Source of the DNA: Cristatella mucedo
Lineage: Eukaryota; Bryozoa; Phylactolaemata; Cristatellidae
Direction: 5' to 3'
Assembly (NCBI GenBank): GCA_009760855.2
Contig: WPIO01000017.1
Location: 3,958,501 to 4,022,500, forward strand
DNA length: 64,000 bases
This document shows, piece after piece, positions 36,230-45,128 of this stretch (position 1 is the stretch's first letter; every line of letters starts with the position of its first letter). The translations under genes were made by a program, and so were the position numbers. A model generated the notes under the pieces. That model was not told where the DNA came from. It ran no database searches and was given only the letters and a program-made list of their open reading frames with translations.

Positions 36230-36382
36230 GTGTTAGCCCAAGGGCAAGGTGCTTGCACTTCACTACCCAGGTCGTGGGTTCGACTCCTGCGGCAGGCAAT
36301 GCTTTATTGCTCACTCCAAGCCTGGTGATAGCCTCGAAGGCTAATTCTGTTGGTATACAAATGAGGCTATTGGATCAGCTAA
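36230..36382 (+). mobile_element. SINE-1 copy
   Basis: Head 'gcaaggtgcttgcacttcac', B-box region 'gtgggttcgactcctgcggc', body 'agcctggtgatagcctcgaa', tail 'atgaggctattggatcagct'. More diverged than the copy at 58522. Confidence 0.8.
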
Positions 36383-37026
36383 CCTTTTAAGAACTGAGTC
36401 TGCACATACCCAGATTGCATGCAGATGCTACGGGACATATGCTGGTGCAGCCCATTTTGACGGACAGGTTTTCCAATTTCTGAGTAACAATTGGTGTGTT
36501 TATAACTAGGAGGTTGGCTTTATCGTCATTTGTTCAGTTCGATAGACGAACTCAATTTTAACATATATGCGAGCTTGCATACACAAGTTCACTAAAGTAG
36601 AGATTAGCCTAGTCAATGGAGATATAACGCATACATGGACACGATTCTCTTAATCTTCTTGCCAAGCGATATGAATCGGCTGGTCGATAACTGACTATTA
36701 CATGAAACACATCGCAGTTTGTTGCATACAGGTGTAAATGAGATCATCGCAGCACACTGACTGATAAGACTATCTCACGTCTAAGCGCAAGAGTGGGTAC
36801 ATGAGCTGCAGCATAGCTAGCCGGTGGCACTTCCAGATGACAGTGGCAGCTGAAACGTAGGTACTATCAGATCGAACACATACACAGACCAAGCACACGG
36901 CTAGAGGCATAGAACGCACAAACGAAAAAAATACGCAAGATACTACAAGGTGGGAAAATGGTCAATCGCGACAATCCCTTTTCCATTACATAGCTGAAAT
37001 AAAAAAAAAGCATTTTGTGTTCTCCG
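36383..37026. other. Unassigned intronic stretch
   Basis: No recognised feature. Confidence 0.5.
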
Positions 37027-37295
37027 AATACTACCTCACTTTCACTTATGTGTGCATTGGTAGTCGATATCGCAATGGATACACACCGATTCCGTCTTTC
37101 AGCTCCAGCTAATTTCTCGAATAGGAGAAACGATAATAAAGGTCTTCCTAATCACAAATGGCCACTAGAAGAGACTACTTCCATTTAAACCAGTGCTGTA
37201 GAGGTAATCGTTAAGTTAAATACAGACGAACTGGCTATCACGTGTAACTGCTTGCTGTTCTGACACTAGGCAATGCTTGAGTAATTCCGAGAGTC
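37027..37295 (+). repeat. Direct repeat, copy 1 (partner 37915-38164)
   Basis: About 269 bp starting 'aatactacctcactttcact' and ending 'gcttgagtaattccgagagtc'-like. It is nearly identical, apart from small indels and scattered substitutions, to 37915-38164 in the same orientation. It sits in ARL2BP intron 2, ending 24 bp before the exon 2 donor. Confidence 0.93.
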
Positions 37296-37319
37296 GTATA
37301 CAAAGAGCAAGCCACTCAC

Positions 37320-37381
37320 CGACAATGATATCTTCGATGTGGCCAACGGTGATGTCGAATTCTGTATCCACCGTACTGGAG
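37320..37381 (-). CDS. ARL2BP: ARL2BP exon 2
   Basis: It encodes 'STVDTEFDITVGHIEDIIV', matching the 'DxEFDxxVGxxEDIIMDD' segment of ARL2BP. Acceptor 'catccatcattccag' precedes 37381; donor GTGAGT follows 37320. Entry phase 2, exit phase 1; length 62. Confidence 0.88.
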
Positions 37382-37452
37382 CTGGAATGATGGATGCAGG
37401 AGTTACACATCGAACGTGACACTGACGCCTAAGTAAACTAAGACGTACCAAC

Positions 37453-37487
37453 CTTGACATGGCTAAGTGCTCGTCTTGATATTCCAT
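37453..37487 (-). CDS. ARL2BP: ARL2BP exon 1 coding part (start codon)
   Basis: The ATG at 37487 opens 'MEYQDEHLAMS', followed by donor GTTGGT at 37452. Exit phase 2 fits exon 2 exactly. The short acidic, Ser-containing N-terminus is like other ARL2BPs. The five assigned coding exons (35+62+107+86+97 nt) total 387 nt, 129 codons, covering the whole BART domain. The donor is weaker than the others (GTTGGT), so the start exon is less certain. Confidence 0.75.
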
Positions 37488-37730
37488 AGCTTCGGCGGTC
37501 ACGCAGTACCGAAGGCAGTCCTCTTCTACAAAGAGCAGTGGACAGTGGACCATGAAAAGCCTCCATACGTTCTAACTGGTGGAACCCCACTAATAGCTAC
37601 TATACAACAAGCCCGATGTGTCGGAAGATTCTTTGTGATTAAGGCTTTTTGCAAGCTCCTGAAAATTTCCAATTACTGAAAAATTGCAATAGGATACTAG
37701 TGGCAGGGCATCGCTAGTTACCGATGTTGT

Positions 37731-37752
37731 CGCCCGCCATCTTGAATCTCTA
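37731..37752 (-). promoter_or_regulatory. YY1-like promoter motif upstream of ARL2BP
   Basis: On the minus strand 'AAGATGGCGGGC' lies about 250 bp upstream of the ARL2BP start codon. AAGATGGCGGC is the YY1 motif common in TATA-less promoters of broadly expressed genes. No mapped transcript start is available, so the role is inferred. Confidence 0.3.
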
Positions 37753-37914
37753 AGTATCCCGTGTGCGCGGTAAGAGCATAATGGTCGTGAATCTTTATAG
37801 TCCAAAACAGATGTATATTATATTATAAATTAAAAAAATACACTAATTCTAAACCCATTACTTATTTTAGATTTTAAATATAAATTTTTATAAATATTAC
37901 CTCAAATACTACCT

Positions 37915-38164
37915 CACTTTCACCTGTGTGCATTGGTAGTCATATCGCAATGGATACACACCGATTCCGTCTTTCAGCTCCAGCTAATTTCTCGAATAGG
38001 AAAAACGATAAGAAAGGTCTTCCCACTCACAAATGGCCACTAGAAGGGAGCACTTCCATTTAAACCAGTGCTGTAGAGGTAATCGTAAAGTTAAATACAG
38101 ACGAACTGGCTATCACAACTACTCGCTGTTCTGACAAAGCAATGCTTGAGTAATTTCAAGAGTC
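37915..38164 (+). repeat. Direct repeat, copy 2 (partner 37027-37295)
   Basis: Same-orientation duplicate of copy 1, lying upstream of the ARL2BP start and ending 32 bp before tRNA-Gly. The region between the copies (about 620 bp) holds exons 1-2 and the presumed promoter. A distinctly AT-rich block (about 37800-37914) precedes this copy. Confidence 0.93.
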
Positions 38165-38196
38165 ATAATTCATTAATTCACACTTGTTGATATGGA

Positions 38197-38268
38197 GCGT
38201 CGGTGGTGTAAAGGTTAGCATTGCTGCCTTCCAAGCAGTAGACCCGGGTTCGATTCCCGGCCGACGCA
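38197..38268 (+). tRNA. tRNA-Gly (anticodon TCC)
   Basis: The 72-nt cloverleaf has acceptor stem GCGTCGG pairing with CCGACGC and discriminator A. The anticodon stem/loop CTGCC-TTCCAAG-type loop contains TCC, and the T arm is CCGGG-TTCGATT-CCCGG. Internal A box ('tggtgtaaaggttagca') and B box ('ggttcgattcc') are intact. A run of T (38271-38276) follows as a Pol III terminator. All stems pair, so it is very probably functional. Confidence 0.97.
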
Positions 38269-38270
38269 TT

Positions 38271-38277
38271 GGTTTTT
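38271..38277 (+). terminator. Pol III T-run terminator of tRNA-Gly
   Basis: 'gttttttc' begins four bases after the discriminator base, as expected for RNA polymerase III termination. Confidence 0.8.
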
Positions 38278-39113
38278 TCTTAATAAAAAGCCACTGTAAA
38301 GCATGGCCTTTTTTCAGGGCGTCTTTCAGAATGAATGGTTGAGGTGCAAACACAATTTTTGATGCTGACGGTTTTTCGTTATTTCGCGGCAGTATGACGC
38401 CAAATGGCTGGCCTCCAGCTGTCTCAATGCATTCGATAGTTGTGCATATATTCCACTCCATGTGCTCTCATGCTCTCACTCATTCCGGATCCATTGCCTG
38501 TCATGATTCATTCGGTTATAGAAATTTCTAAATTTTGTTATTTACTTAGTGTAGTTTGAGTGTATGCCGGCTCCTCTAATGAGCCTGTGATGTGGCATGG
38601 ACACCGGCCGGTAACCCCTGGTGGCCAGATGGTGAATTCACCATCAGGGTCGGCCGCTGCACAGTTGTGGTCCTCGATGAATCATCGGGGTCAACCAGAG
38701 GAGTGGAGAAGGGGAGAGACTCTAGCGTGAGAAGGGGGCGAAGGCAGTCGTGCGTCTTGCTGCTCCGTGCCTTGTACAATAAACCGTTGGCGTTGTTCAA
38801 TAAACCGTTGGCGTTGTTCTGGGCCAGCGTTCTGTAAGCCGAACCACACTTAGTCGTAAAATTTAAATTTTATTCCAGCGAGAGCATTTCGCCATTCGCA
38901 TTTCAATTGGCGCGGGCACTGTCTTTGCACTGGTCGTAGCTTGGTCTTTTCTTACTGTAATTTTCCCCACTTCTGATCTCTTTGTAATGGAGTTTAACTT
39001 TCAACCACGACAGCTTATTTTTTGTCTCTTTCCATTGGTCAGCACTGGCTAGCGAATCAACTATGACTTACGTTTCACAGGGCATACAGTATTATTGTCG
39101 GACATACAAGTTA
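38278..39113. other. Unassigned; possible LTR fragment at 38580-38840
   Basis: About 38580-38840 looks LTR-like: a purine-rich GC region leads to 'gtgccttgtacaataaaccg', a duplicated AATAAA-containing unit. No partner LTR, target duplication or polyprotein was found, so this is a guess. The rest is unassigned. Confidence 0.3.
38777..38818 (+). repeat. 21-bp perfect tandem duplication containing AATAAA
   Basis: The unit 'caataaaccgttggcgttgtt' is repeated twice (38777-38797, 38798-38818) without mismatch, each with an AATAAA hexamer. Confidence 0.92.
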
Positions 39114-39270
39114 AGCTGATTTGACAGCCTCTTTTATATAGCCGCATGAGAGCCTTCAAGGCTGTCTCTACCACCTGTAGTGGGCAATACAAAATCGCCC
39201 ACTGAAAGGTTCGAACCCACGACCTGGGTCGTGAAGAGCGAGCACCTTACCGATGGGCTACATGCTGCCA
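39114..39270 (-). mobile_element. SINE-1 copy
   Basis: Reverse orientation: tail 'agctgatttgacagcctctt', B-box region 'aaggttcgaacccacgacct', head 'gcgagcaccttaccgatggg'. Confidence 0.82.
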
Positions 39271-39540
39271 AAGCCTCCAGCTCACTCCCGACTGACGTCA
39301 CGACATCCCCTGACTAGGCTATAAAGAAGTTAAAAGCGCACCTGTTTCTCAAAGCTCTTGCTGAGTCCTTGTGATTTTTCCCGTATTCGCCTAAGCGTGC
39401 TGACACTGTATGTTCTCTCTAACCGTATTACGCTTGCGTACACTGTTCGCACGCTACCACTAACACGGCAATCGTGCCTGCTTTGCTACATAAGTAAAGT
39501 GCCTCCTAAGAGATTAAGTTCTCCGAGGGTGCAATATTAA
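39271..39540 (+). mobile_element. LINE-A 3' fragment, diverged
   Basis: It starts in the C-terminal coding block ('cagctcactcccgactgacg'), continues in the 3' UTR ('gagtccttgtga', 'gctaccactaac') and ends with a damaged hairpin ('gtgcctcctaagagattaag'). More diverged than other copies. Confidence 0.75.
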
Positions 39541-40500
39541 CGTGTTATTCCTATTTAAAATTCTGCTAGTCAGTGAGGGCAGATTAGACGCTTCGGAGCT
39601 ACGCTGGCACTTGTAGGCAACGTCGCCAATAATCATCACGTGTTGTAAACGGCGGCACCAATGAAAATTGAGCTCAGGGCTCCGGCATATGTAATATGTG
39701 CAGAAGTTGGCTCTCTGCTCCCTGACATCCTCGACCGGCCTGCTCGAAGATATGGGAGTCGGCAGCAGCGTCAGCAAGTCGGAAGCACCTGGAAGCCCCT
39801 TGTCACGCCGCATTCTCGGGAGAGTGCGAGATTGCGTATTTTCACTAAGCTGCTGCTAAGCTACGACGTCGCTGATTGGCTGCATGCCTGAGTCTTGACT
39901 CGCTCCTCCTGCGACCGATCCTGCTAATCGACGTTCTCGTAGCTTTCACGGCACCATTCGCACGGGAGGACGCGTCGCTCGCCAACTATGTTGCCGATTG
40001 TAAGCATTCTCGGAGCATCCCTCAGGTTGATGCCTTGAGTCAAGTGGCACGCCGGTGGAGCGGACCGCCCGACTGCAGTTTGCATCAATATTCAGTGTAA
40101 AATGCAGCGACAAAAGTATTTGAACCCGATACCCACGGGTCTACAATCCGTGACACTAAGGCCGTGTTTACACCGTTCGTTTGCTTCAATCCTGCTTCAA
40201 TATTGCTTCAGCCTTAGGCGAAGACGTCGCCAAGACTAGGGGGGGGGGGTGTGACGTTACAGAACTAAAGGATAATTGAATGAAGAAGGCGAGGAATCTG
40301 AGCATGGCTCTACTTCTTGGCCAAGACGGACGCAAGGCCGAGCGAACGACCGACGATTGTAGGCGCCGTCGAGGGCACGCTGTCTTCATTCCTTTGAAAG
40401 GCGCGGCAGACGACGTGACTGACTATGCGTTCCTCGTCACAGGCGGCCTGTATAGGCTGAGCGATCAGGGATCGCGGCATCAGTTAGAGGGCGCGGTCCT
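39541..40500. other. Unassigned; possible transposon end near 40163
   Basis: No gene recognised. 'ctaaggccgtgtttacaccg' at about 40158 is preceded by TAA and could be a terminal repeat of the Harbinger remnant that follows, but no matching inverted copy was found. A run of 9-10 G lies at about 40240. Confidence 0.35.
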
Positions 40501-40583
40501 GGCATCTGGAGAGTACAGCTACTGCCCAGCGCTGGAGCCAGTTTGGACAGGCTGTAGCTACACCGTAGCCCTAGCTGGTCCAA

Positions 40584-41580
40584 TCAGTCGTCCCCACATG
40601 CTTGCACGTAGACGAACCTGCCGTGCTGCATCGACGAATATCTCGGCAGCGAGATGCTACAATAGCTTGTGCAACGGTAGAAGAGGGAAACACTTCCGCA
40701 GGGCTTCCTCACGTCGAGATGCCTTCCATCAAGGGCGCCCGCACCGTTTGGCAAGTCTCGATTTGCCAGCGAAGCCACTCGCGATTGGCTTCCACTAGCT
40801 TTCCTTTCTTAGTATCGGCACAAATATGTCGTCGTTCAATTACGACGACAGCGGGCGAAAGCCCGGCGAAAACACGGGACGGGAGACGGGCGCAAACCTT
40901 CACGTAAGTTTGCAGCCTTGGGTAAAGCACCTCACAGACCCTTATGCAAAAACGGATATCGAGGCCTTGAAAATCAGAAATTGGAATTGTAGGCTCGCAT
41001 TCGTCTCTCCTGAAAAATACATAAACATACATTTAATTCATTTTCACAGCGTCTTATGAGAAATTCATCTCTAACCAGGCGCTTTGCATATGCCGCCGGA
41101 CTCAAGCCCACGACCCTGGTCGCTCAAGGCGAGCGCCTAAATTAATCCTGAAAGGAACGTAAGGTTTGAAGCTAGATTCAGTAGTGATAGTGTACCCAGG
41201 ACCGTGAAGTTAAACCGGCACTTAATTCTTCAGCCGTTGCCTGACACAACATGACCAATGTAGATGAATTAAAATGAAAACAGTACGAACCGGTCGCTAA
41301 ATATCGTGAAGTAACGGCCAGTCGCTCTCGTCGCTGGAATGTTACGTACAAGTACTTGTACAATGCTGGAATGCTCACCCGCATATTGGTGTCTTGAGGT
41401 GAGATATCGGTTTCCAGGAGGCCAAGCAAAAGATGGAAGTCGTCGATGTCCATTCGAATGTGGTTGCACTGGCCACCGACTTGATCTTCGCCCACCGACT
41501 TGATCTTCGCTCGTGCATGAGACGCTCGTACGCTCCGAGGCCAGGCCCTACGTAGCAGCCATGGCTTCACCCGCTCCTAC
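40584..41580 (-). pseudogene. PIF/Harbinger (HARBI1-like) transposase remnant
   Basis: Minus-strand pieces in correct order. Near 41570 there is 'KPWLLRR', then (other frame) 'GLGAYERLMHE'. At about 41460-41400 there is 'DFHLLLGLLETDISPQDTNM', then 'RRERLAVTSRYLATG' at about 41340-41300. At about 40760-40590 there is 'LPNGAGALDGRHLDVRKPCG' with a following 'F..YVQACGDD'. These match the Harbinger nuclease N-terminal region and its first DDE block ('FPNCLGALDGKHV'). A 48-nt GTGAGC...CAG insert separates NMR from RRER and could be a short intron. Frameshifts, a SINE-2 between the two halves and no recognised C-terminal catalytic part indicate a dead element. Confidence 0.7.
41044..41145 (-). 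mobile_element. SINE-2 copy inside the Harbinger remnant
   Basis: Reverse orientation: tail 'aaattcatctctaaccaggc' and head 'ggactcaagcccacgaccct' then 'ggtcgctcaaggcgagcgcc'. Confidence 0.7.
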
Positions 41581-41884
41581 GGATGTGCGCCGTCGTCCTG
41601 AGCCAACACTCGATCGTAGCTTACTAAAGCAGATGTCTTTGATCTCCGCGGCTTATCAACTCATCGAAGATGCCACGCACCTTCCTTGTCCGCTTCGTCT
41701 GCGCGGAATTAAACAAAACATACGCAGCGGCAGCTAGTTCCAATTCACCCGGTGTCAAAAATCCGGAGGGCCATTTCGCACCTCCCTAACGAAAGCAGTT
41801 TTCCCGTGACCACAAATGCGCGGGGGTCTGGAGCTAGTAGGAAGCTGGACGGTAGGCAAACCGACTTAACTTATATGTAACTCA

Positions 41885-41950
41885 TCTGCTTAGCGCCCTA
41901 AGAGAACTCAATCTCTATTCAGGCACTTCACGCAGGCCACGGGGTCAGGT
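41885..41950 (-). mobile_element. SINE-2 tail fragment
   Basis: 'gcgccctaagagaactcaat' and 'ctctattcaggcacttcacg' match the SINE-2 tail; the tRNA head is missing. Confidence 0.7.
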
Positions 41951-42025
41951 CAGCCCAAGACGTTCTTAGAAGAATGAAGGTCGAAGCAGGACAGAAGCAA
42001 GACGGACAGTGTAAAAGCGGCGCAA

Positions 42026-42070
42026 TCCACTCCAGTGTCGAACAGTGCGGAAGTTCGACACTGGAGTGGA
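42026..42070. repeat. Perfect 18-bp inverted repeat (hairpin)
   Basis: Arms 'tccactccagtgtcgaac' (42026-42043) and its exact reverse complement (42053-42070) flank a 9-nt loop. Confidence 0.95.
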
Positions 42071-42389
42071 GCGTGGAGCGTCGTGCGAATAGCCGCCAAA
42101 CAGGCCTCTTCCGAGTAGGCGCGGCGCATGCGTAGGCTAAGCCCCGCTCCAAGCCCATTTGCATACATTCCTGCAGCGCCTGGAAGGGTTGGCGCGATAG
42201 CTGCAGAATTTTTGCATTGGCGAAAGCGGTGGCCGGTTCAGCTGTGTTACTGAAGTTTTTACGCCCTCATCTTCGTTCCATGAAGCTGCGTTATTTGAAG
42301 GGCAACTAGTAATTGAATCTGCTAAGGAAGAGCGGCCGAAATTGAAATCTCGTGTTCGATGGGAGAGTTATCGCTTTTACAGAAACATA
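42071..42389. other. Unassigned stretch
   Basis: No recognised feature. Confidence 0.5.
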
Positions 42390-42470
42390 ATAACAATAAT
42401 AGCAGCACATTTTTATAGCGCCATCAGAAAACCTAATCTTTTTCTAGGCACTTCACATATGATGAGGTTC
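42390..42470 (-). mobile_element. LINE-A-like tail fragment
   Basis: 'ttttatagcgccatcagaaa' through 'ctaggcacttcacatatg' in reverse orientation, with AAT-rich sequence on the tail side. Confidence 0.7.
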
Positions 42471-43080
42471 TCCATCTTTGATCGGGTATCGCTGAATAAC
42501 TCATCTAACTCATAAATCATAACTCATCTGGTCTAGCATATTTTCTCTCGGATTCCAGGATTCGCGAACAATTTTAATGGCAGGGCTATTGTCCGACGGT
42601 CAGCATTTTGTATTACGTTCTCATGATGAGCGCTTGGCATTGCCTCTGGTCGTGGCATGACTTCCGCTTCTGGGATCGGATGTAGGCTAGCCATTGGGAT
42701 CCTCGGCTACTACACAAATTCAGAACGGAATGTGAATAGTCTCGTTGTTAGCTTCCTCTGTCTAATCGTCGATCAGTTCTATGATCGTTAAATCCTGCTG
42801 CTGAAGACCTTTAATGTAGCTCATTCTGAGCCGTGACAGTTTTCGTGTGTACTTTTGAAACACAAGCGATAAGATGAGAAACGTCCGATAGCCATTAAGG
42901 AAAAATGGATGAGGACTGACGAGCCGATGGCGCCAGGCAGCACTGCTGCAGGCTGCTACTAGAACAGGCTTGATGACAGTTTTGGCATTCCGGCTGCAGT
43001 AGTCTTACGCAATTACAGTCCTACGGGGCTTGTAAGATTCCTTCCGAGTCATCGCTGTAAAAATCCCTTTATTGTGTCGG
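42471..43080. other. Unassigned stretch
   Basis: No recognised feature. Confidence 0.5.
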
Positions 43081-43162
43081 ACAGAGAGCGAGAGAGAGAG
43101 AAGAGAGAGAAAGAGAGATGGAGAGAGAGAGAAAGAGAGCGAGAGAGAGGGAGAGAGAGGGA
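43081..43162 (+). repeat. (GA)n microsatellite, interrupted
   Basis: About 80 bp of GAGA with GC, GG and AAG interruptions. Confidence 0.93.
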
Positions 43163-43739
43163 ATAATAAAGAGATAGGTTTAGAAGTGACAGACAGCGTG
43201 CCACCGACGGTCTGCTTCTGTATACTGACAAACGCTCCCGGCTGACTGCGGGGTAGCGGGGATGTGTGTGCAGAAATTCACGCGTGAAATATGTGATGAG
43301 TTACGAACAAGCAGAGCCGTCGTTGGACGCATGACTAGCTCCGCTGCCGACGCCGTCGGTAAACGTAGCCCGAATGTATTGCATTGATTGCATTGCCCCT
43401 AGTTTAGTCAGACGGGGTGAGGGGTGTGTCCTTCCAGATGATCCAACGAGTCGCAGCAGCACAGCGAGTGCCACAAGCGCACGATTAATGACTTCGCGAT
43501 AAAAAATCCCTCTCCGTTCCAAATTCCGGCGAAGAAGCACGAGCCGTGGATTCGCTCTGCTGTGTCGTCAAGAACTGCACGATCTCCAGCCTGTATTGCG
43601 ATCTCATTGGGCCGATATCTACCAGCCCGCTTCCGTCTACTCATTAAGCGAGGCTCACCACTTTCGTTAGATTGCTCGCTGCCGTCCAGCTGCAGCTCTT
43701 TAGCAGTTACATCCAAGGAGTGCTCCAAGTAATAAGGAT
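43163..43739. other. Unassigned; open frame on minus strand
   Basis: A minus-strand frame (43923-43408, 171 codons) crosses this region but also runs straight through a LINE tail at 43740-43808, so it is probably chance. Its section 43410-43710 has no recognised family. Confidence 0.35.
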
Positions 43740-43808
43740 GATAATACATTACATTTAAATAGCGTCCTCGGAGAACTAAATCTCTCTCTAGGCACTTTAC
43801 AAATGCAG
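43740..43808 (-). mobile_element. LINE-A-like tail fragment
   Basis: 'aatagcgtcctcggagaact' to 'ctctctaggcactttacaaa' in reverse orientation. Confidence 0.75.
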
Positions 43809-43964
43809 TAAGGGAGGTGGAAGTCAGTGAAGGCGGAGCCTGGATTTTTTCTACGGGAGACCCGAAAGATTTATATATACGGGAAAGGCCAGCAAGATTT
43901 TCATGTAGGGGAAAGGCTCGCAAGTAATGAAAAGATCACAGCGCACATTTCACTGTGCTTATTC

Positions 43965-44125
43965 GACACGAACTCGGCGGTTGCTCGTCAAGTGGAAGTA
44001 AAACAAAATTTAGTCCTAGGTGACGATCAGGGCGGGCGTAGGAATAGCGAGCCGCCCTGATCGCTGCCCCTGCCTATGGGAGGAGGCAAATGCCCGCCTG
44101 CCTCCTGGCTCTGCCACTGCATGTC
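43965..44125. repeat. Unclassified interspersed repeat (partner about 8862-9016)
   Basis: Shares 'cgaactcggcggt', a 'ggcg(ggc)gtaggaatag' block and a closing 'ggctctgccactgcatg'-like block with the earlier copy in the same order and orientation. Family not recognised. Confidence 0.55.
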
Positions 44126-44149
44126 CGTACGGTTAGTGATAACGGGCAC

Positions 44150-44740
44150 AGCGTCAGCACGTATATGCACACAGAAGGAAATTCACAAGGACCCACTAAA
44201 TTCTGGGGCAGGTGCGTTTCTAGCATCTTTTTAAATGGCGTCAAGTCAAGAGAAGTTTTAAATGGCGTCAGTCCGAACTGAGTTCCAGGGAGTATATGAA
44301 CTAAAGGCGTGGCCTCCAATGGAAGTTGGTTCGAAATGAGGTTGGTTCGAAGCACAACTAAATGACTTGAGTCAGAAGAACAGGGTGTGGATACGATACC
44401 TATACAAAGCCTAATTGGAAAGTAGTTCCAATACATCGACGGGAGCCAGAGAATGAATGGACCTACAAGTGAGCAACAAAACCGGCAAAGGCGGCAGTCG
44501 GTACGCGACTTGATGGGGATTTGGTGTAGATTGTCGATACGCAAATTGATGGGGAGCCGGTGCAGATCGCCGAGAAGTGGTGCACTGTGGCAACTGCGAC
44601 GTTCACGACAGACAAGCCCGACTGCCGAGGTTCGGATCCACTGCAATTACAATATTGCACACACTGAAAGACCTTCACGTACAAAAGCCAAAACTGAGTG
44701 TCACAAATGCACGGGCCAACTCAAATGTGGTATCCCTGTC
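44150..44740 (-). mobile_element. LINE-A relative, strongly decayed
   Basis: Minus strand: 'VGLVCRERRSCHSAPLLGDL' (44620), remains of 'WLP...RIDF', 'LPGTQFGLT' equivalent of 'WNSLPT', then 3' UTR words ('aggacccactaaat'). Stops and internal duplications present. Confidence 0.7.
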
Positions 44741-45128
44741 TTAGCTGGACGCAAGGAACAGGCCCGTCAAGGATCGCCTCCCAGACACGCAACGTAATTC
44801 GTAGGAGATAATATAGTCCTTATTGAATACCGTCGTCGGTGGCATCGACAGCAACCGCATGCGATGGCGGCGGCGAAGGCTGCCGCTACTGCGATGGCCG
44901 CCAAGAGAGGCTGCCAAGAATCATCTAGAAGATGTGTTATTAGGATCTCGTTGCGCCACCGCGCAAGCTGTCTTCTGCGGACGGCCCTTCTCCGGCGGTT
45001 GCGTGGCAGCCAGCTTCTTTCTGTCGAATTCCAGCAAGCAGCGGCACAAGAATCGTCCGCCGCTCGATGCGCCACTCTCCGCTCGCTCGTTCGATTGTTG
45101 CCGCGAAAGCCGCGCGAGCGCGGAGTGA

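Noticed and set aside
40280..40798. 172-codon plus-strand frame
   Set aside because: It overlaps antisense to the Harbinger remnant and has no family similarity.
43408..43923. 171-codon minus-strand frame
   Set aside because: Runs directly through a LINE tail with no break in character; no recognisable domain or splice evidence.
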